From contig CAZCSP010000005.1 of NCBI GenBank assembly GCA_964501275.1, positions 62,001-126,000 on the forward strand: 64,000 nt of DNA, read 5' to 3'. Every line of letters starts with the position of its first letter. Position 1 is the first letter of the stretch. The DNA comes from 55-13 sp964501275. Its GTDB lineage: Bacteria; Armatimonadota; Fimbriimonadia; Fimbriimonadales; Fimbriimonadaceae. Positions 48,998-57,534 of this stretch are shown here, in pieces. Position numbers and translations under genes: made by a program. Under the pieces are notes generated by a model that saw nothing but the letters and a program-made list of their open reading frames with translations, was not told the DNA's origin and searched no databases.

Positions 48998-50020
48998 TTA
49001 AGCTCGAAGCGTCGATTCCCGCTCAATTAACTCCATCGCAATCAACTCCACCCGGCTGGGCTGGTTCGGGTCGTCGATGCGTTGGGTCAGCCACTCCCAG
49101 GCTTTGGCGGTCACTTCCTCGATGGGAACTCGAATAGTGGAGATCGGGATTCGGGCGTCGGCTGACTCTGGGTAGTCGCCAAAGCCCCAGATCAGGCAGT
49201 CCTCGGGCACTTGATGACCACGCTGGGTGACCGCCCGGGCCGCGCCGATGGCTAATGGATCGGTGAAGCCGAAGAAGGCGTCGGGCATCGGGTTCTTGGA
49301 GAGGTAGGCCTCGACTGCCGCTGCAGCCGCCGTGCTGGATTCCGAGTCGGTGGTGACTGCAATCGGGTCCAACCCCGCCTCCTCCATCGCCTGGCGATAG
49401 CCGATGTAGCGGTGATCCTCATTTCCGAACCGCTCTAACACCCAGTCGAGCGTGACATGGACGATGCGGGTGCAGCCTTTGGCGATCAGCCGCCGGGTAG
49501 TCTCTTTGGCCGCGCCGATCAGATCCCACCCCACGGAGTCACAGTTATTGAACTGGTCGTAGCCCATGAGCGCGATCGGGATAGAGTCGTTGCGGGGGTC
49601 GGCGCGAAAGGTCTCCATCGCCTTCTCCGCATCCACCGCGATGATCCCGTCTACCGGCCACACATAGGGCATCTTCCCTTCTGCAAAGTAGGCCATCGAG
49701 CCATCGAGGCCGGTGATCATCAGGTCGTAGCCACTCTGGTGGGCCTGGCGATTGATGGCGGCGAGGAACCGGAGGTAGTTGAGAACCGGGCGATCCACCG
49801 GCATCCAGACCCCGATCACATTGGTCTTGCCCCGCTTCATCGCCTGAGCCAAGCGGTTGGGCCGATACCCCACTTTCTCCGCCGCCAGCTTCACGCGGTC
49901 GCGGGTGGATTGAGGAAGACGGACCGACAGGTTTTCCGCGAGAACATGAGACGCCGTTTGAACAGACACACCCGCCTCGCGGGCCACATCGGCCAAAGTG
50001 ATGCGTCTCGGTGAACTCAT
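48998..50020 (-). CDS. LacI-family transcriptional regulator
   Basis: A 340-residue regulator. The HTH is ITLADVAREAGVSVQTASHV (residues 7-26), followed by the hinge YRPNRLAQAMKRG and the sugar-binding domain from VIGVWMPVD. It starts at ATG 50020 with GGGGA upstream; the in-frame extension past it is not needed. It has no sugar genes beside it, so its regulon lies elsewhere. Divergent from the copper-amine-oxidase-N gene. Confidence 0.9.
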   Translation of the reverse strand: MSSPRRITLADVAREAGVSVQTASHVLAENLSVRLPQSTRDRVKLAAEKVGYRPNRLAQAMKRGKTNVIGVWMPVDRPVLNYLRFLAAINRQAHQSGYDLMITGLDGSMAYFAEGKMPYVWPVDGIIAVDAEKAMETFRADPRNDSIPIALMGYDQFNNCDSVGWDLIGAAKETTRRLIAKGCTRIVHVTLDWVLERFGNEDHRYIGYRQAMEEAGLDPIAVTTDSESSTAAAAAVEAYLSKNPMPDAFFGFTDPLAIGAARAVTQRGHQVPEDCLIWGFGDYPESADARIPISTIRVPIEEVTAKAWEWLTQRIDDPNQPSRVELIAMELIERESTLRA

Positions 50021-50117
50021 TGGGTCCCCAAGATACCAGAGGCAACTTCCCACACGATCATCCGACCTCGCCCTAATTTCGCAGCCTTGCGTCAGATAGA
50101 CATTAAGGAGAAGCGAT

Positions 50118-50540
50118 ATGAAATTTGTACACATGGCAATAGGCTGTCTGGCTTTGGCGGCCACTGGGTTTGCCCAGGAAGTGAAAGTGAAGGTTGAGAA
50201 CGAGGCGGTGGTGTTCGACGCCTCGCCCCGCAAGATCAACGGGATCACGATGGTCCCGATCCGCACGATGATGGACGCGATGCAGGGCTCCATGAGATGG
50301 GCGCCCGAGACCCGGACCGTCTCGGCGTGGAAGAACAGCCGCCGATTCGATTTCGTCCTCAACAGCCGGGACGCGATGGTGAACGATAAACCGATGCGAA
50401 TGGACGAGGCCCCGCTGATCCACAAGAACCGCATTTACGTTCCGATCAAATTTGTGGCCGACGCGGCGGGATACATCATCTCCCAGGAAGATGGCTGGCT
50501 GGTGCTGAGGCCTGCGATCAAGCAGCCTGGGCGTCCCTGA
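50118..50540 (+). CDS. Exported protein with copper-amine-oxidase N-terminal (stalk) domain
   Basis: A 140-residue protein: signal peptide (MKFVHMAIGCLALAATGFAQ), then one Cu_amine_oxidN1-type domain (KINGITMVPIRTMMDAMQGS; RIYVPIKFVADAAGYIISQE). The name reflects homology only; these small domains bind no copper and are found in many exported proteins. It begins at ATG 50118 with a good AAGGAG site 7 nt upstream. Role unknown, perhaps cell-envelope. Confidence 0.82.
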   Translation: MKFVHMAIGCLALAATGFAQEVKVKVENEAVVFDASPRKINGITMVPIRTMMDAMQGSMRWAPETRTVSAWKNSRRFDFVLNSRDAMVNDKPMRMDEAPLIHKNRIYVPIKFVADAAGYIISQEDGWLVLRPAIKQPGRP

Positions 50541-50571
50541 GAGAAAACAAGCGCGGTTGCGGGAAGCTAAA

Positions 50572-50603
50572 CCGGAGTTCATAGCCAAGCAAAAACTCCG
50601 GTA
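50572..50603 (+). terminator. 9-bp hairpin after the amine-oxidase-N gene
   Basis: ACCGGAGTT (50572-50580) pairs with AACTCCGGT (50595-50603), 14-nt loop, no U-tract. It lies between the stop at 50540 and the ECF sigma gene. Confidence 0.45.
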
Positions 50604-50658
50604 TCAGTGTTAAACTAGCTACCCGCGCATCTTTTGGGAGATAGCGCTCGTCTTCTCT

Positions 50659-51204
50659 ATGCCTAATGACGCACTGCGAGACTCACTGGCCGAGAAGCGC
50701 TGGCTCACCGCCCTTTCCAAGGGCGATCCATCGGCGCTTGGCGGCTTGTACGAAATGTACGGTGAGCGGATATTCCGATACACGTTTCGCATGCTTGGCA
50801 ACCGCACGGATGCGGAAGACGCAACCGCAGAGACGTTCCTGCGTGTTCTCCGTCGCTCGACGGAGTTGCGTGCCGACGGCGCCTTTAGGACATGGCTGTT
50901 TCGGATTGCCCGGAACCTATGCATCGACAAAATGCGGCAGCACAAACTTATGGAGCTGCCCTCAGACGCACACTATTCAGGATCAGAGGAGCGTGCAACT
51001 TTGCGGGTAACCGTTCAGCAGGCTCTCTCCGACCTACCGATTGAGTACCGAGAGCCGCTCGTCCTTTGCGATTTGGAGGACATGGCGGCCAGAGAAGCGG
51101 CGGAGGTTTTGAAAATTAGCGTTCCTGCGCTAAAGTCAAGGCTATACAGAGGACGTAGAGCCCTCCGCGACAAGCTGGGTGGAACCCTAGAGAGGACGTC
51201 GTGA
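50659..51204 (+). CDS. ECF-type RNA polymerase sigma factor
   Basis: A 181-residue sigma-70 factor of the extracytoplasmic-function type. Region 2: YEMYGERIFRYTFRMLGNRT, DAEDATAETFLRVLRR, AFRTWLFRIARNLCIDKMRQ. Region 4: LSDLPIEYREPLVLCDLEDM and AAEVLKISVPALKSRLYRGR. Its stop overlaps the GTG of the next gene, which is probably its regulator. The signal it answers to is unknown. Confidence 0.92.
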   Translation: MPNDALRDSLAEKRWLTALSKGDPSALGGLYEMYGERIFRYTFRMLGNRTDAEDATAETFLRVLRRSTELRADGAFRTWLFRIARNLCIDKMRQHKLMELPSDAHYSGSEERATLRVTVQQALSDLPIEYREPLVLCDLEDMAAREAAEVLKISVPALKSRLYRGRRALRDKLGGTLERTS

Positions 51205-51488
51205 ATAACGAACTTTACAGCAAACTCGTAGACATGTACGCGGGACATGAACTTCCCGCCGAACTTGAAGATCAGATGGAGCTGGCCGCCGTAGGCGATG
51301 CCGGGCTCAACCACGAGATGACCACGCTGAGGCGGGTCGTCGACACCCTCCAGACTCTCAACGAACCAGAGTTCACGGAGGAATCCTATCACCGAATTCT
51401 AATGAAGCTATACGCCAGGGGAGCCGATATCCAGACCCAGGCGCCGGTTTCGTCCCATTTCCAATACAACCTGCCTTTGCAGGGATAA
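51201..51488 (+). CDS. Small protein coupled to the ECF sigma factor (possible anti-sigma)
   Basis: A 95-residue soluble protein starting at GTG 51201 (GTGA overlap with the sigma stop). It reads NNELYSKLVDMYAGHELPAE, then LEDQMELAAVGDAGLNHEMT and TLRRVVDTLQTLNEPEFTEE. Overall pattern resembles the helical start of zinc-finger anti-sigma proteins, but it has no Cys and lacks the zinc motif and any membrane segment. Position supports a regulatory role; sequence alone does not. Confidence 0.65.
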   Translation: MNNELYSKLVDMYAGHELPAELEDQMELAAVGDAGLNHEMTTLRRVVDTLQTLNEPEFTEESYHRILMKLYARGADIQTQAPVSSHFQYNLPLQG

Positions 51489-51617
51489 ACTAGGAGGAGA
51501 AGAGGAGGGGAGCAAAGAGTGAGGAGTCAGGCCATGGGGCATGGAGAAACCCAACGCCGAATGCCTAACGCCTCCCTCATTCCCGACCCTTCCCTTCTTC
51601 CCTTTACAGAAAAAACC

Positions 51618-52727
51618 ATGAAGCTCGACTGCCCGCGAAAAGAGTTAAACGACGCCGTATCCATGGCCGCCGCCGCCGCAAGTGTCCGCACTTCGGTGAA
51701 CATCCTTCAATACCTGAAGGTCGACGCCACCGACTCGGGATTGAGGGTCCTTGGCTGCGATGGAGAGATGTGGGTGGAGCGGAACGTGCCGTGCATGGTG
51801 ACCGAGCCTGGGGCCGTCTGCCTACAGGCGACCCTGCTTTCCCAACTGGTGGGCTCCCTGCCCGATGGCGACCTCCAGTTGCAGACCCTGGATGGGCATG
51901 GCGCTCTTTTGAAAGAGGGAGCATCGGAATATCGCCTTCAAACCCTGGACGCCTCCGACTTTCCTGAGCCTCCCAACTACGGCGGCGAAGGCGAGCTGAC
52001 GTTACCGATGGGCACCCTGCGGGAGGCCGTCGATTCGGTTCTGTACGCCGTCTCCACCGACACCCATCGCCAAATCTTGACCGGAGTTCTCTTCAGTTAC
52101 GACGGCACGACCCTCACCTTGGTCGCCACCGACACCCACCGACTGGCGGTGAAGAAGCTGGAGCAGTCGGGCATCGGAAGCGGCATCACCGCCGTCATCC
52201 CGGAGAAAGCCCTCAAGTCCATCAAAGCCCTTCCTGTCACTGATGAGGAGTCGGTCACGATCCGCTTCGGCGGCGGGCGATTGGGCGTGGAGGCGGGCGG
52301 CGCGAAGGTGGTCTCCCAACTTCTGGCCGGGGCCTATCCCAACTGGGAGCGAGTCGTCCCCAGCGAGTCCACCCGAACCTGGAGCGTCGAGGTCGATCAG
52401 CTTGCCGAAAAGGTCAAGCGAACCATGATCCTGGCCCGAGACAATGCCAACCGCGTCCGATTCCGAGGCAGCGACGACCAGATTCTACTTGCCGCGAGGT
52501 CGGAGGAGAAGGGCGAGGCCAAAGAAGAGGTGACGATGGTTCCCGACAACGGCGACGTCGAGATCGCGTTCAACGGCAAGTACGTCCAGGACGCCCTCGC
52601 CCAGATCAAGAGCCAAGGGGTCAAGATAGAAATGACCGAAAGCTCCCGCCCCGCCATCTTCCGCCCCGCCGATCCCAAGGATGCCGAAGACTACTTCTGC
52701 GTCATCATGCCAATGGCGTTGGCTTGA
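51618..52727 (+). CDS. dnaN: DNA polymerase III beta subunit (sliding clamp)
   Basis: A 369-residue clamp of three similar domains. Signatures: MKLDCPRKELNDAVSMAAAA at the start, ASEYRLQTLDASDFPEPPNY, GVLFSYDGTTLTLVATDTHR (domain 2), IEMTESSRPAIFRPADPKDA and the terminal FCVIMPMALA (normally YVVMPMRL). It starts at ATG 51618; the in-frame extension is repeat-like. It is not beside dnaA or recF, so the replication origin is not marked here. Confidence 0.94.
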   Translation: MKLDCPRKELNDAVSMAAAAASVRTSVNILQYLKVDATDSGLRVLGCDGEMWVERNVPCMVTEPGAVCLQATLLSQLVGSLPDGDLQLQTLDGHGALLKEGASEYRLQTLDASDFPEPPNYGGEGELTLPMGTLREAVDSVLYAVSTDTHRQILTGVLFSYDGTTLTLVATDTHRLAVKKLEQSGIGSGITAVIPEKALKSIKALPVTDEESVTIRFGGGRLGVEAGGAKVVSQLLAGAYPNWERVVPSESTRTWSVEVDQLAEKVKRTMILARDNANRVRFRGSDDQILLAARSEEKGEAKEEVTMVPDNGDVEIAFNGKYVQDALAQIKSQGVKIEMTESSRPAIFRPADPKDAEDYFCVIMPMALA

Positions 52728-52844
52728 TCGCGGGATCGCAGGATCGTGGAATCGGATCTTACCTATAGGACTTAAAAAGACTTATAGGTCAGATTAGCAA
52801 ATCATTAACGATAAAACGATCCCGCGATAAAGCGATCCCCCGAT
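52728..52844. repeat. GGATCG-word inverted repeat after dnaN
   Basis: The left arm is GATCGCGGGATCGCAGGATC, then GTGGAATCGGATC. The right arm is ACGATCCCGCGATAAAGCGA, then TCCCCCGATC. In between, CTATAGGACTTAAAAAGACTTATAGG makes a smaller stem. It lies between convergent genes. Confidence 0.65.
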
Positions 52845-53282
52845 CTACTCCCCCGTCGTGCAATGCTTGCACCCGCACTGGTGCTGGAGGCGGAGGTTCA
52901 TGACGTGGAAGAGGACGAAGCAGATGCCGCCCGTCACGGAGAAGACGGTGCTCACGATGTCCACCAGGTGGATGTCCGTCTCGTTCGCCGCATGCTCGTG
53001 GTGAATGACGAAGTGGCCCATCACCACACAGAAGAGCCCAGCCACAAAGACCATCGCGGGTTTGTAGGAATGGTGCTTCTTGATGCCATGTCGAATCGCA
53101 ACCACTGCCACGGCCACGGCCACCCCTAGAAAGATCATGTCGGCCAGAGGACTGCCCATGAATCCGAGGCCAGCATAGGACAACAGGCCAAGGGCTACGC
53201 CGGTCAGCAGGCAATGCACCGCGCAAACCGCGCTCGCAATCGCTCCAATCCGGTCCACGCCGAGATTTCTCATCTCTTGCAT
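52845..53282 (-). CDS. MerC-domain membrane protein
   Basis: A 145-residue protein with four membrane helices. The first has the Cys pair typical of MerC (ASAVCAVHCLLTGVALGLL). Others are MIFLGVAVAVAVVAIRHG, PAMVFVAGLFCVVMGHFV and STVFSVTGGICFVLFHVMNL, and the tail ends QCGCKHC. MerC takes Hg(II) through the inner membrane; chromosomal relatives without merA may handle other metals. It is divergent from an ArsR-type gene. ATG 53282 or 53273 can start it. Confidence 0.75.
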   Translation of the reverse strand: MQEMRNLGVDRIGAIASAVCAVHCLLTGVALGLLSYAGLGFMGSPLADMIFLGVAVAVAVVAIRHGIKKHHSYKPAMVFVAGLFCVVMGHFVIHHEHAANETDIHLVDIVSTVFSVTGGICFVLFHVMNLRLQHQCGCKHCTTGE

Positions 53283-53360
53283 TATACCCCAGGGGGGTGT
53301 TGCTTTCTGACAAAGCCTCAAGTGCAATCCAAAAAATAAAACTTCCTGCTCAATCCCTAT

Positions 53361-53382
53361 TTGTTCTACAATAATCGAACAA
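53361..53382. promoter_or_regulatory. Putative ArsR operator
   Basis: TTGTTC and GAACAA flank a 10-nt spacer in the merC/arsR gap. The right half-site ends on the A of the arsR ATG. The location fits autorepression and joint control of merC. ACCCC-AG-GGGGGT at about 53286 is a second symmetric G/C tract near the merC start. Confidence 0.5.
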
Positions 53383-53705
53383 TGGAAACGCTCCCCCAAC
53401 CAAGGCTTGAAGATATCCGACTGGAGGACGTTTTGAGTGCCCTGGGCGACCCTACCCGCTTGGAGATCGTGCGCAAGCTGGTGCGCGAAGGCGAGCTTTC
53501 CTGCAAATGCCTCTGCGGCGAGACCCCCAAGTCCACCCTCAGCCATCATTTTCGAGTTCTCCGCGAGGCGGGCGTCACCCAAACCCGCATCTGCGGCACC
53601 CAACGATGGGTTAGCGTGCGTGAGGAAGACTTGGAGCAACGCTTCCCTGGCCTGCTGGGTTTGGTGAGGCAAGAAGCAGAGACGCCCGCCCTAAGCGCGC
53701 TCTAG
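53382..53705 (+). CDS. ArsR-family transcriptional regulator
   Basis: A 107-residue winged-helix regulator: LEDVLSALGDPTRLEIVRKL, then CKCLCGETPKSTLSHHFRVL (recognition helix) and REAGVTQTRICGTQRWVSVR. Cysteines in LSCKCLCG could sense a thiophilic metal, but the usual ELCVC layout is altered. It starts at ATG 53382. Divergent from merC; its end overlaps the convergent rqcH by 15 bp. Confidence 0.88.
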   Translation: METLPQPRLEDIRLEDVLSALGDPTRLEIVRKLVREGELSCKCLCGETPKSTLSHHFRVLREAGVTQTRICGTQRWVSVREEDLEQRFPGLLGLVRQEAETPALSAL

Positions 53706-55286
53706 ATCGACGTGGAGCGTTTTTTCGTGCGTGTAGAACGCGGTCCCCTTAGGCGCACCCTTGGACTTCCGCACGTACTTCTTGAGCGTGTAGTCCACCG
53801 GCACATACCCCGCATGCTTGCTCGGCGAGTGTTGCACCGCCACCTTCGCCGCAAACATCAACGTCTCCCGTTGGACCTTCTCCGGCTGGTTCCGAGTCTG
53901 GATGACCACATGGGCCGATGTGGAGCCGCGAATGTGGAGCCACCAGTCGTTGGGCTTGGCCACGCGCAGGGTGAGGTAGTCGTTGCTCTCCGCGTTCTCC
54001 CCATAGAGCACCGTGTACCCGCCCGGCCCCAATAGCTCCCGCACCCGATGCCCCTCATAAGGCCGATCCTCCTTCAGGGCCTTGGGAGCGGGGGGCTTGT
54101 TGAGCCACCGCCGAGCCTTGGCCTCCTCATGAAGCTCCTCCATCTCCCGTAGCCTTTGCGCCTGGGCTAGCTTGGCCAAAAAGCCAAGAATGTCCTCTCG
54201 GTCCCGCAACAGCCGCTCCCGCTGGTCCGCTACCGTTCCCAACCGCGCCTTGGCTCGCTTGGCCTTGTCGAAGTACCGGTTGGCGTTTTCTTTGAAACCC
54301 AGATCCGGGTTCAGCTTGATTTGGATCGGATTGCCTTCATAGTCAAACGCCTCCAGCAAGGATGCCCCCTCCGAAAGCCCACCGCCGAACGCCAGAATTA
54401 ACTCTCCGAATAACTGTTGCTTCCCCGCCCCCTGCCCCGCCGCCACCGCCTGGTCCAGGTCCTTGATGGCGGTCTCCCGCGCCAGCAGAACCCGCTCGAT
54501 CTGGGTTCGGATGCTCGCCCGCAAAGCCTCCGCCCGAGCCGCCGGGATTGCTTGGTCGTAGTGTTGCTCCAAAGCCACGGAGATCGACTTGCGCGGATGC
54601 CCATCCAACCCCAAAGCCGAAACATCCAACGGATAAGCTCCCGACCCCGCGACCAGAACCGGCGAGTACGACCCCGTCAAAACCGCCTCCTGAACCAGCT
54701 TCAACCCCTCGTTTCCCATAAGTCTTATCAGAAACGGAGACGCTCCCTCGCACTTCTCCAGAGCATCCCCAGGAGAAGCCGCCAACAAAGAAGGCTTGAT
54801 CTCAAAAGGAGGCGGCTCGTACTTGGCCCCGGCCTGGATGGGGCGCACGCTCTTGCCCTTCCCGATCCACTTCGCCGCCCCGATCACCCGCCGCCCGGAG
54901 TCCAGGAGCATCAGGTTCGAGTGCTTCCCCATCAGCTCCGCCACCAAAAGAAACTCCCCCTCCGGCCCCTCGAACTCAATCTCCAGCACCCGGTCGAACC
55001 GCACCTGCCGAATCCCCATCACCCGCGAAATCCCGATCCGGGCGCGCAGGGCGGTCAGGAACTGGGGAGGCTGGGTCGGGTTGGCCGGCTTGCGGGTCGA
55101 GAGGTGCGCCCGCGCGAACTCGGGATGGCAGCTCAAAAGCAAATGCCCCACCCCCGCCGAGCCATAAAGCTCAAACACAACCTCCGTCTCAGAAGGCTGG
55201 CTAATCTTCTGCACCTTGGCCCCCACAAACGCTTGCAGTTCATGCACCACCGAGGCCAAAGTCAAGCTGTCAAAAGGGATTCTCAA
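53691..55286 (-). CDS. rqcH: RqcH-type ribosome quality control protein (NFACT family)
   Basis: A 531-residue protein of the NEMF/RqcH family, which binds stalled 50S subunits carrying peptidyl-tRNA and adds alanine tails. It has the NFACT-N domain (FDSLTLASVVHELQAFVGAK; FDRVLEIEFEGPEGEFLLVA with the Asp-Arg pair), helix-hairpin-helix and coiled-coil parts around residues 250-400 (RAKARLGTVADQRERLLRDR), and the NFACT-R domain (SNDYLTLRVAKPNDWWLHIR). Starts at TTG 55286. Convergent with arsR. Confidence 0.9.
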   Translation of the reverse strand: MRIPFDSLTLASVVHELQAFVGAKVQKISQPSETEVVFELYGSAGVGHLLLSCHPEFARAHLSTRKPANPTQPPQFLTALRARIGISRVMGIRQVRFDRVLEIEFEGPEGEFLLVAELMGKHSNLMLLDSGRRVIGAAKWIGKGKSVRPIQAGAKYEPPPFEIKPSLLAASPGDALEKCEGASPFLIRLMGNEGLKLVQEAVLTGSYSPVLVAGSGAYPLDVSALGLDGHPRKSISVALEQHYDQAIPAARAEALRASIRTQIERVLLARETAIKDLDQAVAAGQGAGKQQLFGELILAFGGGLSEGASLLEAFDYEGNPIQIKLNPDLGFKENANRYFDKAKRAKARLGTVADQRERLLRDREDILGFLAKLAQAQRLREMEELHEEAKARRWLNKPPAPKALKEDRPYEGHRVRELLGPGGYTVLYGENAESNDYLTLRVAKPNDWWLHIRGSTSAHVVIQTRNQPEKVQRETLMFAAKVAVQHSPSKHAGYVPVDYTLKKYVRKSKGAPKGTAFYTHEKTLHVDLERA

Positions 55287-55343
55287 GGCTGGGTTGTACC
55301 TGACACCATGAACTCACACCCTTCACCACCGTCCATTCAGATC

Positions 55344-55523
55344 ATGAGGAACAAGGCGCTCGCACTTCTGGCCATCGCTATCTACCTGCTACTTGGGGCA
55401 AGTTGTGTTTCGCTTAGCATGAGCTTCACCGACAAAGCATGGACCCCAGGATGGCCTTTGCCCATCGCCATCATCTTCTTCTTCCTCGCTTACTTGTCCG
55501 CCCGCACGTTGAGATCGAGGTGA
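55344..55523 (+). CDS. Small two-helix membrane protein
   Basis: A 59-residue protein from ATG 55344 (or 71 from ATG 55308). Two hydrophobic helices: NKALALLAIAIYLLLGASC and GWPLPIAIIFFFLAYLSA, ending in RTLRSR. LLLGASC has the look of a lipobox but is too far from the start with the longer frame. No strong ribosome site. Divergent from rqcH. Function unknown. Confidence 0.55.
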   Translation: MRNKALALLAIAIYLLLGASCVSLSMSFTDKAWTPGWPLPIAIIFFFLAYLSARTLRSR

Positions 55524-55583
55524 ATCACAACGCCTGATTAGCGGCAAGGAAACCGTGGGAATCCGCCCAAAATGCCCGGCTAT

Positions 55584-55610
55584 CCGCGGAAAACTCCCGA
55601 TTTTCCGCGG
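55584..55610. terminator. 10-bp hairpin CCGCGGAAAA/TTTTCCGCGG and TTTCCGG words
   Basis: CCGCGGAAAA and TTTTCCGCGG are separated by 7 nt. Related wording (GGGTTTCCCGGTGTGTCCGG, GGGCTTTCCGGCAG) continues to 55655. It lies between the small membrane protein gene and the next gene. Confidence 0.5.
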
Positions 55611-55724
55611 GTTTCCCGGTGTGTCCGGCAGAAAACCAGGGCTTTCCGGCAGATGGATGGCGATTGCCCTGAGGTTCTTCGAGATTTTTGCCGAGAATTT
55701 GCCCAAAGGAGCAGGGGCCGTCCT

Positions 55725-56369
55725 ATGCCAAACGAGAGCATTCCATCGAGAGATTCCGAGTACAGTTCCTGGCTGGCGAACTTCGCGACGGTTGCCGCCG
55801 CCCACGCCGGGGCCCTGCAACTGACTCCGGCGCAAGCATCCGACCTTGCCCAATTGGCCGCAGACTTTGCCCAGGCGCTGGAGGAGATTCAGGCGGCCAG
55901 AGCCGCTTTCAAGGGGAAGGCCGCCAATAAGCGGAACGCCCGCGAGGCCAGCGCCGAACTCTTCCGATCTATCGGGCGGCAGATTCAGGCGAACCCGGAT
56001 ATCGACGATGCCCTGAAGGCTGATTTGGGGCTCCAGGTTGCCCGCAAACCGACCAGTCCCCTGGCTCCGGCAAGCCATCTTGCCGCCACCGTTGTCAGCG
56101 GAACGCAGGCGAGGCTCGTCTGGGATCGGAACGGCAACTCCGACCGCACCACTTTTTTGATTGAGGCAAAAATCGGCGATTCCTCGACCTGGACCCTCCT
56201 CGCCGCCACCACCCGCACCCGCTACATCCACACTTTTCAGACTCCGGGACAGCAGATTGTCTACCGAGTCGTCAGCCAGCGGGGCCAAACGCAAAGCTCC
56301 CCCAGCAACTCGGCGGTCGTCTTCCCCGCCATCCACCCGGATGCGCCCCAACTTCCAATGGCCGCCTAA
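55725..56369 (+). CDS. Hypothetical protein with C-terminal fibronectin type III-like domain
   Basis: A 214-residue protein. The first 110 residues are helical and Ala-rich (SWLANFATVAAAHAGALQLT; AADFAQALEEIQAARAAFKG). The last 90 form a probable Fn3-like domain (PASHLAATVVSGTQARLVWD; TFLIEAKIGDSSTWTLLAAT; YRVVSQRGQTQSSPSNSAVV). No signal peptide. This arrangement (helical bundle plus Fn3 at the end) is common in exported, hypothetical proteins of this phylum group as far as I recall. Start ATG 55725; AAAGGAG lies 14 nt upstream. Convergent with aroC. Confidence 0.65.
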   Translation: MPNESIPSRDSEYSSWLANFATVAAAHAGALQLTPAQASDLAQLAADFAQALEEIQAARAAFKGKAANKRNAREASAELFRSIGRQIQANPDIDDALKADLGLQVARKPTSPLAPASHLAATVVSGTQARLVWDRNGNSDRTTFLIEAKIGDSSTWTLLAATTRTRYIHTFQTPGQQIVYRVVSQRGQTQSSPSNSAVVFPAIHPDAPQLPMAA

Positions 56370-57514
56370 CGCGCTACCGCCCTCTGCCTCAACCCGTGGT
56401 CCAATAATACCAACGCCACCATCGCCTCTACCATCGGCACCGCCCGAGGCAAAACGCAGGGGTCATGGCGGCCTCGCCCCTGCAAAGTCGTATTCTCCAA
56501 ATTCACATCCACCGTATCCTGCTTCCGCATTACCGTCGCCGTCGGCTTAAACGCCGCCCGGATAAGGATCGGCATCCCATTGGAAATCCCACCCTGAATG
56601 CCGCCTGAATTGTTGGAGGTGGTGTAGACCCTCGCCCCTCCCTCCTCCATTTCCGAAGAAGCATCAGGCCGTTCCGGGCTTTTTTCCCGAGAAATGGAGG
56701 AGGGGGAGCTACGAAACGCATCGTTATGCTCGATCCCCGTCAAGTAAGTCCCACCAAAACCGCTCCCACTCTCAAACCCCTTGCAAGCCGGCAGAGACAG
56801 ACAGGCCTTCGCCAAATCCGCCTCCAACCGGTCAAATACCGGCTCCCCCCAACCCGCTGGGACGCCTTTCGCCACGCACCGAATCGTCCCCCCGACCGAG
56901 TTCCCTTCCTTCCGCACCGTTTCAATGAGTTCAATAATGCGCTCGGCGACCGAAGGGTCTGGGCACCGCACGATGTTCGCCTCCACCTGCTCCAGAGTCA
57001 CCGTCAATGGATCGACTTCAGTCGCAATAGACTGCACCCGCTCCACAAACCCGACGATCTCCACCCCCCAAAGCTCCCGCAAGACCTTCTTGGCAATCGC
57101 CCCCGCCGCCACCCGCCCGATGGTCTCCCGCGCCGACGACCTGCCGCCTCCCTGCCACGCCCGAATACCGTACTTCTGGTCATAGGTGAAGTCGGCGTGG
57201 CTGGGGCGGTACTTGTCCCGCATCTCGTCGTAATCGTGCGAGCGATGGTCCTGGTTGCGGACCAGCATCGCGATGGGGGTGCCGAGGGTCACGCCCGACT
57301 CGTGCAGGCCGCTGAGAATCTCCACTTGGTCGGCCTCATTGCGTTGAGTCGTGATCCGGCTCTGGCCAGGCCTACGGCGGTCCAACTCAAACTGAATCTC
57401 CTCTGCCGAAATCCGAATCCGGGGCGGGCATCCATCCACCACGACCCCCACCCCGCCCCCATGCGATTCGCCAAAGGTCGTGATGCGGAAAAGCGTGCCG
57501 AAGGAGTTGCCCAT
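56366..57514 (-). CDS. aroC: Chorismate synthase
   Basis: A 382-residue enzyme making chorismate from EPSP with reduced FMN. Signatures: FGESHGGGVGVVVDGCPPRI, RRRPGQSRITTQRNEADQVE, the RPSHADFTYDQKYG segment, GGGRSSARETIGRVAAGAIA, and NNSGGIQGGISNGMPI. Between EHNDAF and RVYTTSNNSGG it has about 20 extra residues (SSPSSISREKSPERPDASSE), encoded by a hairpin-forming DNA insert. It otherwise looks complete. No other aro gene is adjacent. Confidence 0.94.
   Translation of the reverse strand: MGNSFGTLFRITTFGESHGGGVGVVVDGCPPRIRISAEEIQFELDRRRPGQSRITTQRNEADQVEILSGLHESGVTLGTPIAMLVRNQDHRSHDYDEMRDKYRPSHADFTYDQKYGIRAWQGGGRSSARETIGRVAAGAIAKKVLRELWGVEIVGFVERVQSIATEVDPLTVTLEQVEANIVRCPDPSVAERIIELIETVRKEGNSVGGTIRCVAKGVPAGWGEPVFDRLEADLAKACLSLPACKGFESGSGFGGTYLTGIEHNDAFRSSPSSISREKSPERPDASSEMEEGGARVYTTSNNSGGIQGGISNGMPILIRAAFKPTATVMRKQDTVDVNLENTTLQGRGRHDPCVLPRAVPMVEAMVALVLLDHGLRQRAVAR
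56641..56703. repeat. Inverted repeat inserted in the aroC frame
   Basis: CCTCCTCCATTTC (56641-56653) pairs exactly with GAAATGGAGGAGG (56691-56703) around a 37-nt loop that contains CGGGCTTTTTTCCCG. It encodes the extra residues of AroC. Wording resembles the hairpin at 19017-19044. Confidence 0.75.
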
Positions 57515-57534
57515 TTGGCTATGTTGTACCTGCG

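Noticed and set aside
51489..51617. Replication origin near dnaN
   Set aside because: No dnaA gene and no cluster of DnaA boxes seen; the gap holds word repeats only.
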